Origin: Anaerophaga thermohalophila str. Valhall
GTDB taxonomy: Bacteria > Bacteroidota > Bacteroidia > Bacteroidales > Marinilabiliaceae
Direction of reading: 5' to 3'
DNA length: 53,459 bases
NCBI RefSeq assembly: GCF_000250735.1
Contig: NZ_AHZV01000366.1
Location: forward strand, 1 to 53,459
This document shows positions 1 through 9,361 of this stretch, in pieces. The position numbers and the translations under genes were made by a program. How positions within the stretch are numbered: position 1 is the first letter of the stretch; each line of letters begins with the position of its first letter. Under the pieces are notes generated by a model. The model was not told the origin of the DNA. It did no database searches and saw only the letters and a program-made list of their open reading frames with translations.

Positions 1-38
1 GAAAACTTATGAATAAAGCAGGTTAAAACTGTAATAAC

Positions 39-450
39 ATGAAACAAACACTTCTCATTTTCCTGATTCTGGTTGCAGTTTCATCTTCGAAAGCGCAGGA
101 TATCGCATATAAAACAGAAACCAATGTTCATTATTACGACGATGAAAAAACCCGGTCTGATGCATAATGGCATTCCCGGCACACAACCTGTTATTGATGA
201 TATGGCGCCACTTTACCATGTACGTTCTGATGCTCCGCCACTGTTACTAATAACCGGCGATCGTGAATTGGAAATGCTGGGTCGCTATGAAGAAAACGCC
301 TATTTTTTACGCATGATGAAAGTAGCAGGACACGACAAATCAAGATTGTACGAGCTTGACGGCTACGGACATGGCATGACCGAACCTGCTTTCCCGCATT
401 TATTAAGTGAGGTAGAACGTGTTACCAGGCTAAAAAAAGAGAAACCTTAA
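39..450 (+). pseudogene. Alpha/beta hydrolase (esterase/lipase type), internally deleted and frameshifted
   Basis: An ATG at 39 opens a 42-codon frame encoding a clear signal peptide (MKQTLLIFLILVAVSSSKAQ) and the first residues of a secreted hydrolase, ending at a TAA at 165-167. From about 170 to 450 the next frame reads the C-terminal end of an alpha/beta hydrolase (APLYHVRSDAPPLLLITGDR ... GYGHGM), which keeps the region of the catalytic aspartate and histidine. The middle of the protein, including the GxSxG nucleophile elbow, is missing. The simplest reading is an internal deletion that also shifted frame. An in-frame ATG at 73 belongs to no sensible protein start. The pieces resemble the secreted esterase at 1765, so both may come from one family of carbohydrate or peptide esterases. 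Confidence 0.75.
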
Positions 451-523
451 TCACAATTAAGGTTCTATTAATTGTGTAAGATCACAAAAAACACAGTTGT
501 TATTAACTAAATACGTTTAGTAT

Positions 524-1570
524 ATGAAATCCTTAGACCAGTTATTACGATCCAACATAAAGGAACTTAAGCCATACTCATCGGCACGTGACGAATACAA
601 CGGTGAAGCCGCTGTTTTTCTGGACGCGAATGAAAACCCTTTCAATTCACCATACAATCGTTACCCGGATCCACATCAGAGAGAACTAAAAGCACGGATT
701 GCTGAAATTAAATGTTTGCCTGCCGAAAACATATTTCTTGGAAACGGAAGTGATGAAGCCATTGACATAACCATTCGCGCATTTTGTGAACCAGGGATCG
801 ACAACATTGTATCTATCTCTCCAACCTATGGAATGTATCAGGTAGCTGCCGATATCAATAATATCGAAGTCAGAAAAGTACTTCTGACGGCCGATTTCCA
901 ATTAGACACCAGGGCCATTTTTGACGCTGCTGACGAGAATACCAAAATCATATTTCTGTGTTCTCCAAACAACCCGACCGGCAACTGCTTCAGAAAAGAA
1001 GACATTGGTGAAATAATAAACACCTTCCAGGGCATCGTCATTATTGATGAGGCATACATCGATTTTGCCCCCGAAAAAAGCTGGCTGCCGGAGTTAAAAA
1101 ACAATCCAAACCTGATAATATTCCAAACCTTTTCCAAAGCATGGGGAATGGCCGGAATAAGACTGGGAATGGCTTTTGCTGAAAAATCAATAATAAACGT
1201 GTTTAGCAAGATAAAATATCCCTACAATGTAAACAATCTGACTCAGAAAAAAGCGCTTGAATTATTAAACAAAAGTCAAAACATGCAGAAGTGGGTAGAA
1301 GAGCTTTTATCAGAAAAACAGAACCTGATTGCCCAACTAAAAAAAATGCCTTTTGTTCAAACAATATATCCATCCGATGCCAATTTTATATTAATAAAGA
1401 CCGATGCTCCGAAAAAAATATATAATTTTCTGGTTGAAAATAAAATCATAATCCGCGACCGCTCTAATGTGGCATTGTGCGAAGGATGTCTGCGTATTAC
1501 GGTGGGTACCCCGGAAGAAAACAGGAAACTGATAGAAACAATGAAACGAGCACCGGTTTCCGGGGGGTGA
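524..1570 (+). CDS. hisC: Histidinol-phosphate aminotransferase HisC
   Basis: PLP-dependent class I/II aminotransferase that converts imidazole-acetol phosphate and glutamate to histidinol phosphate, a late step in histidine synthesis in the cytosol. The 348-aa length is normal for HisC. Visible landmarks are the N-terminal LDANENPFNSPYNRYPDPH segment, the SPNNPTGN motif, the aspartate of IIDEAYIDF, and the PLP lysine in TFSKAWGMAGIRLG near residue 205. The C terminus has a few extra residues (APVSGG) beyond the usual end. A putative esterase lies between this gene and hisB at 2684; hisG and hisD are not adjacent upstream, where a broken hydrolase lies instead. Confidence 0.93.
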   Translation: MKSLDQLLRSNIKELKPYSSARDEYNGEAAVFLDANENPFNSPYNRYPDPHQRELKARIAEIKCLPAENIFLGNGSDEAIDITIRAFCEPGIDNIVSISPTYGMYQVAADINNIEVRKVLLTADFQLDTRAIFDAADENTKIIFLCSPNNPTGNCFRKEDIGEIINTFQGIVIIDEAYIDFAPEKSWLPELKNNPNLIIFQTFSKAWGMAGIRLGMAFAEKSIINVFSKIKYPYNVNNLTQKKALELLNKSQNMQKWVEELLSEKQNLIAQLKKMPFVQTIYPSDANFILIKTDAPKKIYNFLVENKIIIRDRSNVALCEGCLRITVGTPEENRKLIETMKRAPVSGG

Positions 1571-1764
1571 ATTCCATCAAACCAATAATTTAGACTGATG
1601 AAACGAGCATGGAGCTTTGATTTCTCCTTCGGCTTTGCCGCTTTGTTTACAAAGAAAACTGTCAAAAAGGGCATGTATAAAGAAATAGCACGTTCCATCC
1701 GACCTCAATAAATTTTATACGGATGAAACAAGTATTGCAACTTTAAATTTTAACCAATAAAGCC

Positions 1765-2673
1765 ATGCAAAGAGCTGTAATTTTCATGTTTATGGCCATT
1801 TTCGTGCTCAACACACAGGCACAGGACGCCATTATTCCATTATTCGAAGACTCAATACCCGGAAATAAAGTTTCCGGAACAAAGGAAAAATGGGACAGTT
1901 CGAAAAGCGGATCGCCTCTCATTTCTAACATCACAGAGCCTGAACTGTGGTGGTTCCCTGCAAGGACAGATACCGCCAGACCGGCAATAATAATTTGTCC
2001 CGGAGGAGGTTACCGCTACGAGGCTTATGAGCATGAAGGGAAACAGGTGGCAAGGTGGTTGTCGGATTTGGGTTATCAGGCCTTCGTTCTCAAATATCGT
2101 TTGCCCGACGAAAATCTTTTTTCTGAGGCCCCTTATATCCCTTTGGCAGATGCCAGGCAGGCTATTGCCCTGGTCAGAAAAATGGCCAAAAGTCTTGGTA
2201 CCAATCCCGAAAAAATAGGAATTATGGGATTTTCGGCAGGTGGACACCTGGCGGCTTCTGCTTCTGCGCTCTTCAATCATGAAATCCCTTATGCTAACAC
2301 CGGTGATTTGGTCCGACCGGATTTTTCTATCCTTATCTATCCTGTTATTTCCATGACAGATGAACGCACCCACCAGGGATCGAGAGAAGCACTGCTTGGT
2401 AACAACCCGTCACAGAAGCTGATCGATCTCTTTTCTCTTGAGAAACAGGTATCAGAAGAAACACCTCCCACTTTTATTCTTCACGCGGCTGACGACAGGG
2501 CAGTTCCTGCTGTTAACACAACGACTTATGCCAAAGCGCTGCGAGAGAAAAATGTAAATGTAAAAGAAATAATACTTCCTGAAGGAGGTCATGGCTTCGG
2601 GTTCAGAAAGGAAAGTCCGGCTTTCGAATGGACCACACATTTGGCTGAATGGCTTCGCAAAACAGTAAAATAG
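1765..2673 (+). CDS. Secreted alpha/beta hydrolase, acetyl-xylan-esterase/BD-FAE type
   Basis: 302 aa with an N-terminal signal peptide (about residues 1-19, ending TQAQ). It has an oxyanion-hole motif [15 protein letters not shown], the nucleophile elbow GFSAGGH near residue 157, an acid-residue region [11 protein letters not shown], and a histidine in EGGHGFG near residue 275, so the catalytic triad appears complete. Such proteins deacylate polysaccharides or other small esters in the periplasm. The gene sits between hisC and hisB with only 10 nt to hisB, so it may be co-transcribed with hisB although a histidine-pathway role is unlikely. The 194 nt between it and hisC hold no gene. Substrate cannot be predicted. 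Confidence 0.82.
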   Translation: MQRAVIFMFMAIFVLNTQAQDAIIPLFEDSIPGNKVSGTKEKWDSSKSGSPLISNITEPELWWFPARTDTARPAIIICPGGGYRYEAYEHEGKQVARWLSDLGYQAFVLKYRLPDENLFSEAPYIPLADARQAIALVRKMAKSLGTNPEKIGIMGFSAGGHLAASASALFNHEIPYANTGDLVRPDFSILIYPVISMTDERTHQGSREALLGNNPSQKLIDLFSLEKQVSEETPPTFILHAADDRAVPAVNTTTYAKALREKNVNVKEIILPEGGHGFGFRKESPAFEWTTHLAEWLRKTVK

Positions 2674-2683
2674 ACCAATAGAC

Positions 2684-3826
2684 ATGAACACCCCGGAAAA
2701 AAAACGCATACTATTTATCGATCGTGACGGAACCATCATAAAAGAACCACCGGTCGACTTTCAGATAGACAGCCTTGAAAAGCTGGAATTTATTCCAGGA
2801 GTTATCTGTAACCTGTCCCGGATTGCAAAACATCTGGATTTCGAATTGATAATGGTGACCAATCAGGACGGGCTTGGAACTTCTTCATTCCCTGAAGAAG
2901 ACTTTTGGCCGGCGCACAATAAAATGCTGAACACTTTGAAAGGTGAAGGCATAGAATTCAGTGAAATCCATATTGACCGATCATTCCCTGAAGACAATGC
3001 CCCCACAAGGAAACCACGTACCGGAATGTTAAAACAATACATTTCGGGTAATTATGACATGGAAAATTCATTTGTCATCGGAGACCGCCTGACAGATGTA
3101 GAGCTGGCCAAAAACATGGGGTGTAAAGCCATACTCATGAAAGAAAAAACAAAAGGCTTACCGCTATTGGAAAAACAAAATCTGGAAAACCATTGCGTTC
3201 TATATTCTGTCAACTGGGAAGAGATTGCCAATTTTCTCTTTATTAAAGAACGAACGGCAACAGTGGAAAGAAATACTTCAGAAACTAAAATAAAAATCAG
3301 ACTTAACCTGGATGGAACAGGAAAATGCAACATCAACACAGGATTGGGCTTTTTTGACCACATGCTTGAACAGATAGGCAGGCATTCGGGATGCGACCTC
3401 GACATTATGGTTGAAGGTGATTTGCATGTTGACGGGCATCACACACTCGAGGATACTGCCCTGGCATTGGGTGAAGCGTTTAAAAAAGCCCTTGGCGACA
3501 AACGGGGTATTGAACGCTATGGTTTTTCTCTGCCCATGGACGACTGTATGGCACATGTGGCTGTTGACTTTGGTGGCCGCCCCTGGCTTGTCTGGAAGGC
3601 CAAATTTAAAAGAGAAAAAGTCGGTGATCTTCCAACCGAAATGTTCATGCATTTTTTCAAAAGTTTCTCAGATGCTGCTGCAGCAAATTTGTACATCAAA
3701 GCCAAAGGATCGAATGAGCATCATAAAATTGAAGCGATTTTCAAAGCCTTTGCACGGGCCGTTAAAGCAGCCATAAAAAAAGACCCTCTGAGTATGCAAC
3801 TACCCTCCACCAAAGGAGCTTTGTAG
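2684..3826 (+). CDS. hisB: Bifunctional histidinol-phosphatase / imidazoleglycerol-phosphate dehydratase HisB
   Basis: 380-aa fusion of two histidine enzymes. Residues ~1-170 are a HAD phosphatase with the nucleophile motif FIDRDGT (Asp13, Asp15) and a [14 protein letters not shown] motif. Residues ~190-380 are the dehydratase with its metal-binding histidine motifs [31 protein letters not shown] and [13 protein letters not shown]. The fusion is the same arrangement as in enterobacteria and many Bacteroidota. With hisC upstream it supplies the 6th to 8th pathway steps; hisH, hisA, hisF and hisI are not present downstream. The following 242 nt have no gene. Confidence 0.95.
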   Translation: MNTPEKKRILFIDRDGTIIKEPPVDFQIDSLEKLEFIPGVICNLSRIAKHLDFELIMVTNQDGLGTSSFPEEDFWPAHNKMLNTLKGEGIEFSEIHIDRSFPEDNAPTRKPRTGMLKQYISGNYDMENSFVIGDRLTDVELAKNMGCKAILMKEKTKGLPLLEKQNLENHCVLYSVNWEEIANFLFIKERTATVERNTSETKIKIRLNLDGTGKCNINTGLGFFDHMLEQIGRHSGCDLDIMVEGDLHVDGHHTLEDTALALGEAFKKALGDKRGIERYGFSLPMDDCMAHVAVDFGGRPWLVWKAKFKREKVGDLPTEMFMHFFKSFSDAAAANLYIKAKGSNEHHKIEAIFKAFARAVKAAIKKDPLSMQLPSTKGAL

Positions 3827-4068
3827 GGTGGCACACATATTGCATAATAACCAAAGGTTTTTGTATACCATAGTCAGTTTAAAATAGCCTAAACGCAATG
3901 ACGGAAAGTTATTGTTATGAGAGAGTTGTGGCATGCATTGTTGATTGCTTAAACAATTAATTATCAGACATCTATAAGAGCTTAGCGAAGTGTTGTGTAT
4001 AAAAATTTGACATTACAGCGCACTTATGGTTATCTTAAATTCAAATTCCCGCATTAAACAATGATGTC

Positions 4069-4536
4069 ATGAGAAAGAATAAAACAAATCCGCAAAACAG
4101 AGCGTTTCACCTGATAAGAGCATTTTTGATTGTAGCGCTTACGGCAAGCTTTGCTGTATCAGCCTGCAAAACCACAAAGAAAGCTGAGGCTCCTGAACAA
4201 AAAGTAAAACTTGTCGCTGAAAACGATACCACCAGCAGCAAAGATTCTACTGAATATGAATTGATTGTACTCGATCCAAAATTTGATTCCTGGCTTGCCA
4301 CGCAGCCTCCAGCCAATTACTATTCGCAGCAATATTACGAAAACTGGAACCAACGTTATGTAACCGAATGGAATTACCGGCACGATAATCCCATTCATTA
4401 CGGAAATTTTTATGAAACCAGAATCGACTACAGCCCAAACATTGATTACGGACTGGAGCTAAATTACAAATTGTACTATTACTTCCGCTTCATTGAACAT
4501 GAATACGGAATTGTTCTTGTTCAGAGAGGAAAATAA
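4069..4536 (+). CDS. DUF6146-like lipoprotein
   Basis: 155 aa. An N-terminal hydrophobic segment ends in ASFAVSAC-KTTKK, a plausible lipobox, so the mature protein is probably lipid-anchored. The body is rich in Tyr, Asn and Trp (WLATQPPANYYSQQYYENWN, then a tyrosine-dense C terminus). From memory this matches a Bacteroidota family listed as DUF6146, of unknown function. It stands alone between hisB and the ABC exporter, with about 240 nt upstream and 107 nt downstream. No catalytic motif is visible. Confidence 0.7.
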   Translation: MRKNKTNPQNRAFHLIRAFLIVALTASFAVSACKTTKKAEAPEQKVKLVAENDTTSSKDSTEYELIVLDPKFDSWLATQPPANYYSQQYYENWNQRYVTEWNYRHDNPIHYGNFYETRIDYSPNIDYGLELNYKLYYYFRFIEHEYGIVLVQRGK

Positions 4537-4643
4537 TGCAATACGGTAAGATAATCTTTTTCAAATCCATTGTCCCTATTAACAATTTCACTATTTTTGG
4601 CTGTTCAAATTCAACTTATTGTCAAACCTAAACCCATAAGTGT

Positions 4644-5585
4644 ATGGCATTTCTTGAAGCCAGGGGGATTGTAAAGCGTTTTGCCAACCACCTGGCCCTC
4701 GACAAAGTAGACATTGATGTTCCCCGAAACAGCATTTATGGCCTGCTGGGCCCAAATGGTGCCGGAAAAACAACGCTCATCCGCATTATTAACCGTATTA
4801 CCGGTCCCGATGAAGGAGAGTTGATACTTAACGGTCATCCGCTACGATCAGTAGACATCCGAAATATCGGCTATTTGCCTGAAGAGCGGGGACTTTACAA
4901 AAAAATGAAAGTCGGCGAGCAGGCAATCTATCTTGCACGGCTTAAAGGACTCTCCAGAAATGATGTTTTAAAGCGCCTGAAATACTGGTTCGAAAAATTT
5001 GAAATTCAGCCCTGGTGGGATAAAAAAGTGGAGGAACTCTCCAAAGGAATGGCCCAAAAGGTTCAATTTATCGTAACCATACTTCACGAGCCATCGCTCC
5101 TGATCTTCGATGAGCCTTTCAGCGGTTTCGATCCCATTAATGCCACCCTCCTGAAAGAAGAAATTCTGAGACTCAAAGAGAAAGGCGCTACCATTATCTT
5201 TTCCACGCATAATATGTCATCGGTTGAAGAGCTTTGCGATCACATTACACTCATTAACAATGGCAAAGCCATGATCGAAGGCCCCACTGAAGAAGTTCGC
5301 AAAAATTATCGACAAAACCTGGTTAGTATTGATTTCTCAGGTAATGCAGAAACTGTTGAGAAAATCTTAAAAGAGCAGTTTGAGCTTCATAAGTTCGAAG
5401 CGATCAACAACCACTACTCAGCCCGGGTCAAAACCGGCGAAAACCAATCGCTCAATCAGGTGCTGGATGCAATAATAGAACATTGTCACATTCACGGATG
5501 CCGGGAATTGCTTCCAAGCATGAATGATGTATTTATTCAGGTCGTGAATCAACAAAAACAATCCTCCCAAAAGCAACGGTCATGA
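4644..5585 (+). CDS. ABC transporter ATP-binding protein (NatA/YhaQ type)
   Basis: 313 aa. Walker A GPNGAGKTT near residue 38, signature motif LSKGMAQKV, Walker B LLIFDEPFSGFDP and the switch histidine in FSTHNMSSVEE are all present. A ~80-residue C-terminal extension after the ATPase core is typical of the Na+/drug/peptide exporter subfamily (DUF4162-like). The stop overlaps the start of the permease gene by 4 nt (ATGA), indicating translational coupling. Together they would form an ABC-2 exporter in the inner membrane; the substrate is unknown. Confidence 0.92.
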   Translation: MAFLEARGIVKRFANHLALDKVDIDVPRNSIYGLLGPNGAGKTTLIRIINRITGPDEGELILNGHPLRSVDIRNIGYLPEERGLYKKMKVGEQAIYLARLKGLSRNDVLKRLKYWFEKFEIQPWWDKKVEELSKGMAQKVQFIVTILHEPSLLIFDEPFSGFDPINATLLKEEILRLKEKGATIIFSTHNMSSVEELCDHITLINNGKAMIEGPTEEVRKNYRQNLVSIDFSGNAETVEKILKEQFELHKFEAINNHYSARVKTGENQSLNQVLDAIIEHCHIHGCRELLPSMNDVFIQVVNQQKQSSQKQRS

Positions 5586-6928
5586 GCAAAATATCTTTAA
5601 TCATAGAACGGGAATACCTTTCCAGAGTCAGAAAGAAAAGTTTCATCATAATGTCGATCCTGGGGCCGATACTTATTGCCGCCCTGATGGTCATTCCCGC
5701 CTGGCTGGCCACGCTCGAAGACGACGAAACAAAAGTCATTGCCGTAATTGACAATACAGGGCTATATTCGGGACAAATAGAAGATACCGAACTGTTAAAA
5801 TTCGAATTTCTATCAGACCATGAAGAAGATAATATACGGGAAAATTTCAAAGAATCGGGCTATTATGCTTTCCTGGTAATCTCAGACAACCTGTTGAATA
5901 ACAAAAGCGCTATCCGGCTTTACAGCGATTCGCAGGTTACCATGGATGTCAAAGACCATATTGAAAGAAGCCTGAAACAGCATCTTAAAGACGCCAAACT
6001 CCGTTCATACGACATTTCCGAACTGCCTGACATCATTTCGGAACTGGAAAATATTGACGTTGATATCTCTACCGTAAAAATAGGGGCTGACGGCACGGAA
6101 AAACAAAGTTCTGCTGAGCTGACAATGATAATCAGCATGGCATTTGCCTTCATTTCGTATATGTTTATTTTCATATATGGCGGACAGGTTATGCGCGGTG
6201 TCATGGAAGAAAAGACATCACGCATAGTGGAGGTCATTGTTTCATCAGTAAAACCTTTTCAGTTAATGATGGGCAAAATCATTGGTCTCGCTATGGTTGC
6301 CCTGACACAAATTTTGCTTTGGGTTGTGCTTACTATTCTGATAGTAACCGGGGTTAAGTCTGTTTTCTTTGATAACTCGCCCATGCCTGACAGAGCCCGC
6401 GCGCAGGTAGAAATGATGCAGAATGTCGAAGCCGGAGAGGAAACTGCCCAAACCGCACCGGATTTTAATTTCGATAAGATTATGGAAATGGTCAGGAGCC
6501 TTGAGCCGATGAAAACCCTTCTTTTGTTTTTGTTTTATTTCTTCGGAGGTTATTTGCTTTACTCTGCACTGTTTGCCGCAGTAGGTGCCGCCATAGACCA
6601 CGAAAGCGATCAGCAACAATTTATGCTGCCAATCACCATCCCCATTATTATCGCACTCTATGTGGCGATGATGACCTTCAGAAACCCCGGAAGCGATATT
6701 GTATTCTGGTTCAGCATGATTCCCCTTACCTCTCCTGTTGTTATGATGGCACGGGTGCCTTTCCAGGTTCCCTTGTGGGAACTGCTGCTATCTATGACAT
6801 TACTTGTTGCCGGATTTATATTTACCACATGGCTGGCAGGTAAAATATACAGGACCGGAATCCTTATGTATGGGAAAAAAGTAGACTATAAAGAGCTTTG
6901 GAAATGGCTCAGGTATTCGGATAAATAG
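5582..6928 (+). CDS. ABC-2 family permease (NatB/YhaP type)
   Basis: 448 aa. A first transmembrane helix near residues 20-45 (SFIIMSILGPILIAALMVIP) is followed by a ~140-residue extracytoplasmic domain and then five or six further helices in residues ~175-425, including the conserved MRGVMEEKTSRIVEVIVSS segment. This topology is typical of ABC-2 exporters of the NatB/YhaP class. It overlaps the upstream ATPase gene by 4 nt. Its TAG stop is formed by the last T of the sequence AAAT and the first AG of an interspersed repeat element, so insertion of the element may have set the present C terminus. Confidence 0.9.
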   Translation: MSKISLIIEREYLSRVRKKSFIIMSILGPILIAALMVIPAWLATLEDDETKVIAVIDNTGLYSGQIEDTELLKFEFLSDHEEDNIRENFKESGYYAFLVISDNLLNNKSAIRLYSDSQVTMDVKDHIERSLKQHLKDAKLRSYDISELPDIISELENIDVDISTVKIGADGTEKQSSAELTMIISMAFAFISYMFIFIYGGQVMRGVMEEKTSRIVEVIVSSVKPFQLMMGKIIGLAMVALTQILLWVVLTILIVTGVKSVFFDNSPMPDRARAQVEMMQNVEAGEETAQTAPDFNFDKIMEMVRSLEPMKTLLLFLFYFFGGYLLYSALFAAVGAAIDHESDQQQFMLPITIPIIIALYVAMMTFRNPGSDIVFWFSMIPLTSPVVMMARVPFQVPLWELLLSMTLLVAGFIFTTWLAGKIYRTGILMYGKKVDYKELWKWLRYSDK

Positions 6929-7090
6929 TGTCAGTCCATAAAGTACCATTTGCTGTGTTACGCTTGCCGCCAAAATACTCATTTACGAAAAGTAAACTGC
7001 GTTTTTGGCGGCTTCGCAAGCCTAACAACTGGCACTTTCTGAACAGACACTCATATTGTGAAAATTTTTGCGAGTTTATAAACGAGCACT
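6927..7090 (+). repeat. Interspersed hairpin element, copy 1 (stem type A)
   Basis: 164-bp copy. It begins AGTGTCAGTCCATAAA and ends TTTATAAACGAGCACT, imperfect terminal inverted repeats. Both sides carry AAAT (6923-6926 and 7091-7094), a likely 4-bp target duplication. The inner stem pairs GCCGCCAAAA with TTTTTGGCGGC around the apex TCATTTAC/GTAAACT. The copy starts at the stop codon of the ABC permease. Confidence 0.85.
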
Positions 7091-7203
7091 AAATAGTATA
7101 CTCTGGGCCCTCTGTGGTGCAATAATCAGCCACTGAGAGCAAAGTGAAAATTTTTTAGGAAAATGATACAGGCAATTAATAACCGGATGAATATGATTAT
7201 TTG

Positions 7204-7211
7204 TACCTTTG
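7204..7211 (+). promoter_or_regulatory. Candidate Bacteroidota -7 element upstream of ppx
   Basis: TACCTTTG matches the Bacteroidota -7 consensus TAnnTTTG and lies 22 nt before the phosphatase start. A clear -33 TTG could not be placed at ideal spacing, so the call rests on the -7 box alone. Confidence 0.45.
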
Positions 7212-7233
7212 AACGTACATCTCAAAAAATATT

Positions 7234-8175
7234 ATGGAGCACAACAGAATTGCTATTATCGATCTGGGAACCAACACATTCAATCTACTTATCACAGAAA
7301 TAAATCCCACTGGCACCTACCGCATCCTCCTCGAATCAAAAATTCCTGCCAAGCTGGGGAAAGGAGGTATTCATAAGTCAACCATTACACCTGAAGCAAT
7401 AGAACGAGGTATTGAAGCATTAAAATCCCATCTTATAACCATCTCGGAGTTTCAGGTAGAAAGCATTTTCTGTTTTGCTACTTCTGCAATTCGATGCGCC
7501 GACAATGGACAGCTGTTCGTAAAAAAAGTAAAAGACGAACTGGGCCTTACCATACGGATTATTCAGGGAGATGAAGAAGCGCAAACCATTTTTGACGGTG
7601 TAAAACAGGTCTTTCCCCTGGACGAAGATTATGTGCTTATCATGGACATCGGAGGAGGCAGTATTGAGTTTATCATTGCCAACCGGTTTGGTGTCGCCTG
7701 GAAAAAAAGCTACGAAATTGGTGTCGCCCGTTTGCTGGAACAATTTACGCCCTCCGACCCCATCACCGAAAATGAAATAAAAGCCATCCAGAAGCACCTG
7801 AAAAAATCTCTGGAAACACTGTGTGAGGCCGCCAAACAATTCCCGGTAAAAAAACTGGTGGGATCGTCCGGTTCGTTTGATACGCTTGCAGCTCTTTTGG
7901 CCAAAAAGTTTTACCCTCTGCTTGACATGTCAAAGCTCACTTCCCTGTTTCTGGAAAACAAACGGCTGATGATTGTCCATAAAGAACTGATGACTTCCGA
8001 TTCCGACCAGCGAAAAGTGATGCCGGGGATGGAACCTCACAGGGTAGACAGTATTGTTCCGGCAAGTATTATTGTTAAATTTATAATTGAAGAGCTGAAA
8101 ATAAAAGAAGTATGGCAATGCTCATTCGCGCTGAAGGAAGGAGCCGTTTTGCAAATTATTTCCAGTCAATTATAA
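7234..8175 (+). CDS. Ppx/GppA family phosphatase (exopolyphosphatase/pppGpp phosphohydrolase)
   Basis: 313 aa, close to the single-fold form of the Ppx/GppA family in the ASKHA superfamily. It opens with the phosphate-binding IDLGTNTFNLLI motif; a second glycine-rich loop IMDIGGGSIEFII lies near residues 135-147, and the GSSGSFDTLA loop lies near residue 210. It lacks the C-terminal HD-like extension of E. coli Ppx, so it is a short form. The family cleaves inorganic polyphosphate or pppGpp in the cytosol; which one cannot be told here. It lies 10 nt ahead of a sigma-54 response regulator, so the two are probably co-transcribed. Confidence 0.9.
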   Translation: MEHNRIAIIDLGTNTFNLLITEINPTGTYRILLESKIPAKLGKGGIHKSTITPEAIERGIEALKSHLITISEFQVESIFCFATSAIRCADNGQLFVKKVKDELGLTIRIIQGDEEAQTIFDGVKQVFPLDEDYVLIMDIGGGSIEFIIANRFGVAWKKSYEIGVARLLEQFTPSDPITENEIKAIQKHLKKSLETLCEAAKQFPVKKLVGSSGSFDTLAALLAKKFYPLLDMSKLTSLFLENKRLMIVHKELMTSDSDQRKVMPGMEPHRVDSIVPASIIVKFIIEELKIKEVWQCSFALKEGAVLQIISSQL

Positions 8176-8185
8176 AAATTAAATT

Positions 8186-9349
8186 ATGTCCAAAATATTA
8201 GTTATAGACGACCAAAAAAGCATACGTAATACACTCAGGGATATTCTGGAATACGAAAAGCATGAGGTAGTTCTTGCCGAAAACGGGCCGGAAGGATTGG
8301 AACATTTTGAGGCAGACAAATTCGATGCTGTATTGCTCGATATTAAAATGCCGGATATGGACGGAATGGAAGTGCTTGATAAAATGATGCAATCTTCCCC
8401 CGACACGCCCGTCATTATGATCTCTGGTCACGGAAACATCGACACAGCCGTTGAGGCCATCAAGAAAGGGGCTTATGATTTTATCGAAAAGCCACTCGAT
8501 TTGAACCGGCTACTCGTAACCATCCGTAACGGACTCGACAAGAAAGAGTTGGTAAATGAAACAAAAGTGTTAAGACGCAAAGTCAGTAAGACCTATGAGA
8601 TGATTGGCGAATCGGAACCCATGAAACGGGTTAAAGAAATGATAGATAAAGTGGCACCTACTGATGCGCGTGTCCTTATTACCGGACAAAACGGAACCGG
8701 TAAAGAGTTGGTGGCCCGTTGGCTCCACGAAAAAAGCAACAGAGCCGGTCAACCCTTTATTGAAGTCAATTGTGCAGCCATCCCCTCGGAACTCATCGAG
8801 AGCGAACTCTTTGGTCACGAAAAGGGAGCCTTTACTTCGGCACATAAACAGAGAAAAGGAAAATTTGAACAAGCCAACGGCGGCACCATCTTTCTCGACG
8901 AAATAGGCGATATGAGCCATGCCGCACAGGCAAAAGTGCTCAGGGCGCTTCAGGAAAATGTTATTTCGAGAGTGGGAAGTGACAAAGACATAAAAGTTGA
9001 TGTTCGTATTCTCGCAGCCACCAATAAAAACCTTCAGGATGAAATAAAAGAAGGACGATTCCGTGAAGACCTTTACCACAGGCTTAGTGTCATCATCATC
9101 CATGTGCCATCGCTCAACGAACGAAAAGATGATATCCCGTTACTGACCGACTATTTTAACAATTTAATCTGCCAGGAGCTGGGTGTTCAACCAAAAACTT
9201 TTGACGAATCTGCCGTTGAAGCCTTAAAAAACATCAACTGGACAGGAAACATAAGGGAGTTTCGCAACGTCATCGAAAGACTAATTATTCTTGGTAGTGA
9301 TACCATTACTGAAGAAGATGTAAAAACTTATGCCATGCCTTTGGCCTGA
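8186..9349 (+). CDS. Sigma-54 response regulator without a Fis-type DNA-binding domain
   Basis: 387 aa. Residues 1-120 form a receiver domain with acidic pocket DD (8-9), phospho-acceptor Asp52 in LLDIKMPD and a lysine in FIEKPLD. Residues ~140-370 form a sigma-54 AAA+ domain with Walker A GQNGTGKE near residue 168, Walker B GGTIFLDEIGD and the R-finger region. The sigma-54 contact loop reads GAFTSA (residues ~214-219) rather than GAFTGA. The protein ends soon after the AAA+ core (EEDVKTYAMPLA), with no room for the ~50-residue helix-turn-helix seen in ~450-aa NtrC proteins. It may activate from solution or bind DNA through a partner. No cognate kinase is adjacent. Confidence 0.9.
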   Translation: MSKILVIDDQKSIRNTLRDILEYEKHEVVLAENGPEGLEHFEADKFDAVLLDIKMPDMDGMEVLDKMMQSSPDTPVIMISGHGNIDTAVEAIKKGAYDFIEKPLDLNRLLVTIRNGLDKKELVNETKVLRRKVSKTYEMIGESEPMKRVKEMIDKVAPTDARVLITGQNGTGKELVARWLHEKSNRAGQPFIEVNCAAIPSELIESELFGHEKGAFTSAHKQRKGKFEQANGGTIFLDEIGDMSHAAQAKVLRALQENVISRVGSDKDIKVDVRILAATNKNLQDEIKEGRFREDLYHRLSVIIIHVPSLNERKDDIPLLTDYFNNLICQELGVQPKTFDESAVEALKNINWTGNIREFRNVIERLIILGSDTITEEDVKTYAMPLA

Positions 9350-9361
9350 AAAAACAGACAG

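Noticed and set aside
838-1209. Antisense reading frame in hisC
   Set aside because: Lies entirely within a well-supported gene on the other strand and shows no known domain.
3827-4068. Shared GGCACACATAT motif at 3831 and 11886
   Set aside because: About 20 nt of loose similarity between two intergenic sites; too short to call a repeat without a genome-wide count.
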